Source: Membranipora membranacea (Eukaryota > Bryozoa > Gymnolaemata > Cheilostomatida > Membraniporidae). Taken from it: 64,000 nt of DNA. The position numbers were made by a program, and so were the translations under genes. The notes under the pieces are model-generated. The model saw only the letters and a list, made by a program, of their open reading frames with translations, was not told the origin of the DNA and did not search any database. Positions within the stretch are counted from its first letter, which is position 1. Each line of letters opens with the position of its first letter. Location of the stretch: contig OU612074.1 in the NCBI GenBank assembly GCA_914767715.1, forward strand, positions 15,610,062 through 15,674,061, in the 5' to 3' direction. Below, piece after piece: positions 59,899-64,000 of this stretch.

Positions 59899-61421
59899 TG
59901 AGGACTTTATCATTTTGAAAAAATTTAATATATATGTATATTAGTATGATATTTTGGAGTTGTTCATCCTCTCTCCAACGAACTTGGTTATGGTCAGTAA
60001 CGCAGTAGCTTCTGACGAGTAAACATGCAGAGGCTCGTACACGCCTTTTGTGTTATTTATTAACTGCATTTCACTATATTTTATACACTACTATACCAAT
60101 AGTCTTTTACCATCAGAACAGACTAAAACTATTACCATTACTATAGCTATTCAGGGATTTATAATATCTATGGTGAGTTTCATCGCTGTCAAGTAATTAC
60201 ATCAACTTGCTGTTTGAAGCTTGCATCATTCTGATACTTTTAAACTTTTCTAATGCTACATTGAATTTTAATTATTGATATTTCATATTGTGTATTATGT
60301 ATTTAGAACATCAATATTATTATCATAGGAGCTATAATTGGTGTGCTACATTACTCAAACTATTTATGACTATCCATGTCCATCGAAACAAATTAACCTC
60401 TACACTCTATATCTTGGTGGTTGGAATGACCAATAATTGTGAGTTTTGGTATTATGGTTTTCACACATTGTCAATATTATTCTGAAATGGACCATAACAC
60501 AACATCTTCTGAGGCATCATTTTTAACAGAGTACTGAGTACTTTATCTGTCATTCATTTTAGAATTATCTGTCATCCCGTTCTACTGCAAATAATAATGA
60601 TTTCACATTATATTTTAAATTTTAAGGTATTGGGAATCTTATTGTAAAACTAACTTTGGCTTTAGTGTGCGCAGCATGGCTTACAACCTATCATTAGATA
60701 GAATTTTAAATTGTAAGCAACATTTTATGGGTATTGAATTTATTTTATAAATTAACCCTGGTTGACAGCCTTAGCACATTTCAACATCAACTTATTATGA
60801 TATATGGTTTTGGGTTATTGATACTGCACCCCCCCCCCCTTGCAGTTAAAATGACCGAGCATCAGAACGAATGAAACCAACAATGATGACAATATTGCAT
60901 GAATGTCCTATCATATATGGCACACCGTCTATGAACACTACTGGTTCCTGTGCATAACGCAACTACTATCATCACAGCTAATAATAAAAGCAAGAGGAGA
61001 CAACTACAAGTTATCACCAACTTCAATGACATCAATACAACACTAATACCATCAAAGTGAAACTGTCTGCCAAAGCTGCATCATGTATACACCATTAGCG
61101 CATCAATAAGTATACGCAGCAGCTTCAGCTTCAAGCAGTAGCATCAGGATTTTTTCCATTTTGACTGTTGTGCAGATGCAGTAGCGTTAGGATCATGATT
61201 CTGTTGAAAAGTGTTTCCACAGAAAAATCAGCAATAGTGATTCAAGTGACAATTTGTATAACTTTATCAATTTTTGTCGGTTTTTATTTTGATTGTTGCG
61301 TATTTTCGTATTAAAATCAACCACAGCAGTGCTAATAATACAGGGCAGCACATATCGGACATCTATTCAACAATCGATCGAGAGCCACTCTACAAATATA
61401 GGTAATAAGGATTATAAGGAG
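59899..61421. other. 3' flank and intergenic DNA, no gene seen
   Basis: AT-rich with a C tract at about 60829-60838. No exon, tRNA-like box or strong repeat was recognised. Confidence 0.5.
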
Positions 61422-61503
61422 ACATTCAGGTCAGATTATTAAGGACGCAGTATATATATATATATATATATATACTGCGTCCTAAATAATCTGACCTGAA
61501 TGT
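61422..61503. repeat. 82-bp near-perfect palindrome with (TA)n centre
   Basis: The arms start ACATTCAGGTCAGATTATT and run into GACGCAGTATATA, with only one mismatch against the opposite arm. The centre is a TA run. It could form a long hairpin or cruciform and may be a solo fold-back MITE. Confidence 0.85.
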
Positions 61504-62480
61504 GGTGGTCCCGAATATGTAGTCAGCAACTACACACACATACACGCCCAGAATACACTTGATGACGGCCGCCTTGGTATCATTAGAAGTTGAATCAGAG
61601 AGTTTCATCTCAGTCATTTAATTAGAATCTGAATCCGAAGTAAATGTCATCTTGAGACACGTGGTTATATTAATCATATGTGTGTAGCGAGTATTAGCTT
61701 CAGTCAATGCATAAAGTGCGGTGTTGTATTAGTTTCTGTAAGGGAGATTGATTTATATCACTCACGTAAATTGAGATATAGTCGGATCAGTGTATCGATA
61801 TAAACAAATATAAAGACCCTATTGTGGCTTAGATAAGTATAGTAAGTACCGCTAAGAATTATAAACTGTAATCCCAATGTTTCGTACATAATTCGAAATC
61901 TTGAGCCCCCTACAAGTGCACCGACACATTTATGAACCTTGAATAATATATTATCTCAATTGCTCAAGACAGAGTAGACTCGGAGCAATCCAACGACACA
62001 TCGTTGTGTACACGGCCCAATCCGTTTCTCACAATATTTACATTACAACCTAAATAACTAATTTTGATAGGCAGTAATAAAGTATATATATATTTAGTCC
62101 AGCTTTTTCATTGAGAAATACTACAAAATAGTAGAATAATTTGTAAAATTGATTTGTAATACACAATTTATAGATTGCTAATTGTTAGCCTCTAGATTTC
62201 CATAAGTGTGATGAGGGAAATCGATATCGTAAGCAATCCTGTTTGCAAATGAAGGTTATCTTATCTCAATTAATTAATTAACTTCAAAACATCTCTCTTT
62301 CTTCCCACAGCGTCCCTGCATGATTGTTAGCATTGATCAAAACAATGTTGTGACAATGGCATTCCAGGCTTGATTTGGAATTTGCAGTATGCAGTTCAGG
62401 TTTGTTGAAAGCAACACATGCGTTACTGAGCTAGTACATAAAAGCTCGTCAGGAAACGGTTCACAAGTAATATCAAGTTA
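61504..62480. other. intergenic, no gene seen
   Basis: AT-rich DNA with a short TA run at about 62083-62092. Nothing further is recognised. Confidence 0.5.
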
Positions 62481-62483
62481 TAA

Positions 62484-64000
62484 AGAGAACGTTCAAGATC
62501 AGTAGCAGCAGCTTCTGTAGGAGCAGTAGCAATAGTAGCTTCAGTAGAAGCAGTAGCAGCAGTAGCTTCCATAGAGGCAGTAACAGCAGTAAAGGCAGTA
62601 GCTGCCGTAGCAGCAGTAGAAGCAGTAGCCTCGGTAGAAGCAGTAGCAGCAATATAATCAGTAGCTTAAATGGCAGCAGTAACAGCAGTAAAGGCAGTAT
62701 CTTCCATAGAAGCAGTAGCACCAGTAGCAGTTATAGCGGCAGTATAGAATCAATAGCTGCCGTAGCAGCAGTAAAAGCAGTAGCTTCCGTAGAGGCAGTA
62801 GCAGTGGTAGCAGTGGTAGCAGTGGTAGCAGTGGTAGCAGTGGTAGCAGTGGTAGCAGTGGTAGCAGTGGTAGCAGTGGTAGCAGTGGTAGCAGTGGTAG
62901 CAGTGGTAGCAGTGGTAGCAGTGGTAGCAGTGGTAGCAGTGGTAGCAGTGGTAGCAGTGGTAGCAGTGGTAGCAGTGGTAGCAGTGGTAGCAGTGGTAGC
63001 AGTGGTAGCAGTGGTAGCAGTGGTAGCAGTGGTAGCAGTGGTAGCAGTGGTAGCAGTGGTAGCAGTGGTAGCAGTGGTAGCAGTGGTAGCAGTGGTAGCA
63101 GTGGTAGCAGTGGTAGCAGTGGTAGCAGTGGTAGCAGTGGTAGCAGTGGTAGCAGTGGTAGCAGTGGTAGCAGTGGTAGCAGTGGTAGCAGTGGTAGCAG
63201 TGGTAGCAGTGGTAGCAGTGGTAGCAGTGGTAGCAGTGGTAGCAGTGGTAGCAGTGGTAGCAGTGGTAGCAGTGGTAGCAGTGGTAGCAGTGGTAGCAGT
63301 GGTAGCAGTGGTAGCAGTGGTAGCAGTGGTAGCAGTGGTAGCAGTGGTAGCAGTGGTAGCAGTGGTAGCAGTGGTAGCAGTGGTAGCAGTGGTAGCAGTG
63401 GTAGCAGTGGTAGCAGTGGTAGCAGTGGTAGCAGTGGTAGCAGTGGTAGCAGTGGTAGCAGTGGTAGCAGTGGTAGCAGTGGTAGCAGTGGTAGCAGTGG
63501 TAGCAGTGGTAGCAGTGGTAGCAGTGGTAGCAGTGGTAGCAGTGGTAGCAGTGGTAGCAGTGGTAGCAGTGGTAGCAGTGGTAGCAGTGGTAGCAGTGGT
63601 AGCAGTGGTAGCAGTGGTAGCAGTGGTAGCAGTGGTAGCAGTGGTAGCAGTGGTAGCAGTGGTAGCAGTGGTAGCAGTGGTAGCAGTGGTAGCAGTGGTA
63701 GCAGTGGTAGCAGTGGTAGCAGTGGTAGCAGTGGTAGCAGTGGTAGCAGTGGTAGCAGTGGTAGCAGTGGTAGCAGTGGTAGCAGTGGTAGCAGTGGTAG
63801 CAGTGGTAGCAGTGGTAGCAGTGGTAGCAGTGGTAGCAGTGGTAGCAGTGGTAGCAGTGGTAGCAGTGGTAGCAGTGGTAGCAGTGGTAGCAGTGGTAGC
63901 AGTGGTAGCAGTGGTAGCAGTGGTAGCAGTGGTAGCAGTGGTAGCAGAAGCTTCAGTAGGAGCAGTAACAGCAGTGGCAGCAGTGGCAGCAGTAGCAGCA
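62484..64000 (+). repeat. 9-bp satellite (GGTAGCAGT)n with degenerate AGCAGT flanks
   Basis: About 62803-63946 is an almost uninterrupted array of roughly 127 nine-base units. It is flanked on both sides by degenerate units built on GCAGTA. One plus frame (GTA GCA GTG, Val-Ala-Val) is open from about 62742 to the window end. In the degenerate part (from about 62484) it reads Ala-Val-x triplets with Glu, Lys, Thr and Ser, but it is broken by TAA (about 62658) and TAG (about 62738). The long Leu-rich minus frame is a by-product of the same repeat. The array runs off the window. Confidence 0.9.

Noticed and set aside
62473-62721. Leucine-rich minus-strand frame of 82 codons
   Set aside because: It is the reverse reading of degenerate GCAGTA repeats and has no independent protein character.

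Overview
The window is animal nuclear DNA. It is AT-rich, with multi-exon genes, canonical GT-AG introns, tRNA-derived SINEs, truncated LINEs, miniature DNA transposons and long simple repeats. A clan-2 cytochrome P450, a secreted pentraxin-PAN protein and this repeat mix suggest a marine invertebrate, perhaps a hemichordate or echinoderm. The species is inferred only loosely.

Layout. (1) 1-5 kb is repeat-rich non-coding DNA with LINE remnants. (2) 5.0-12.8 kb, minus strand, holds a complete nine-exon microsomal P450 of about 502 residues. (3) 15.5-36.3 kb is a tandem segmental duplication (about 15.47-24.96 and 27.79-36.33 kb) carrying an array of tiny two-exon genes. In each, exon 1 (33 codons, phase 0) encodes a signal peptide, and exon 2 encodes a short peptide with cysteines usually spaced C-x3-C-x10/12-C-x3-C. 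(4) 38.6-40.2 kb and 49.2-52.1 kb, minus strand, hold further members of the same family. (5) 40.85-43.43 kb is an element with long terminal inverted repeats. (6) 43.8-48.1 kb, plus strand, is an inverted second copy of the P450 gene that keeps exons 3-9 fully open but lacks exons 1-2. (7) 56.8-59.9 kb is a six-exon gene for a secreted pentraxin-PAN protein. (8) 62.5-64.0 kb is a large 9-bp satellite.

The most interesting content is the cysteine mini-peptide family. I count twelve signal-peptide exons and nine cysteine exons, including orphaned, broken and apparently skipped exons. Several members have a C-terminal tail of 9- or 12-residue repeats following a Lys-Arg site. In one copy, which has an earlier stop, the underlying 27-bp unit has expanded into a minisatellite. 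The cysteine pattern is that of helical-hairpin (alpha-hairpinin-like) peptides, so host-defence, signalling or toxin-like roles are possible. Function is inferred only. The ORFs are so short and split that ordinary gene finders would probably miss them.

The duplicated segments act as controls for each other. They give empty sites for two SINEs, a 0.5-kb fold-back element and a 31-bp perfect palindrome flanked by 8-bp direct repeats.
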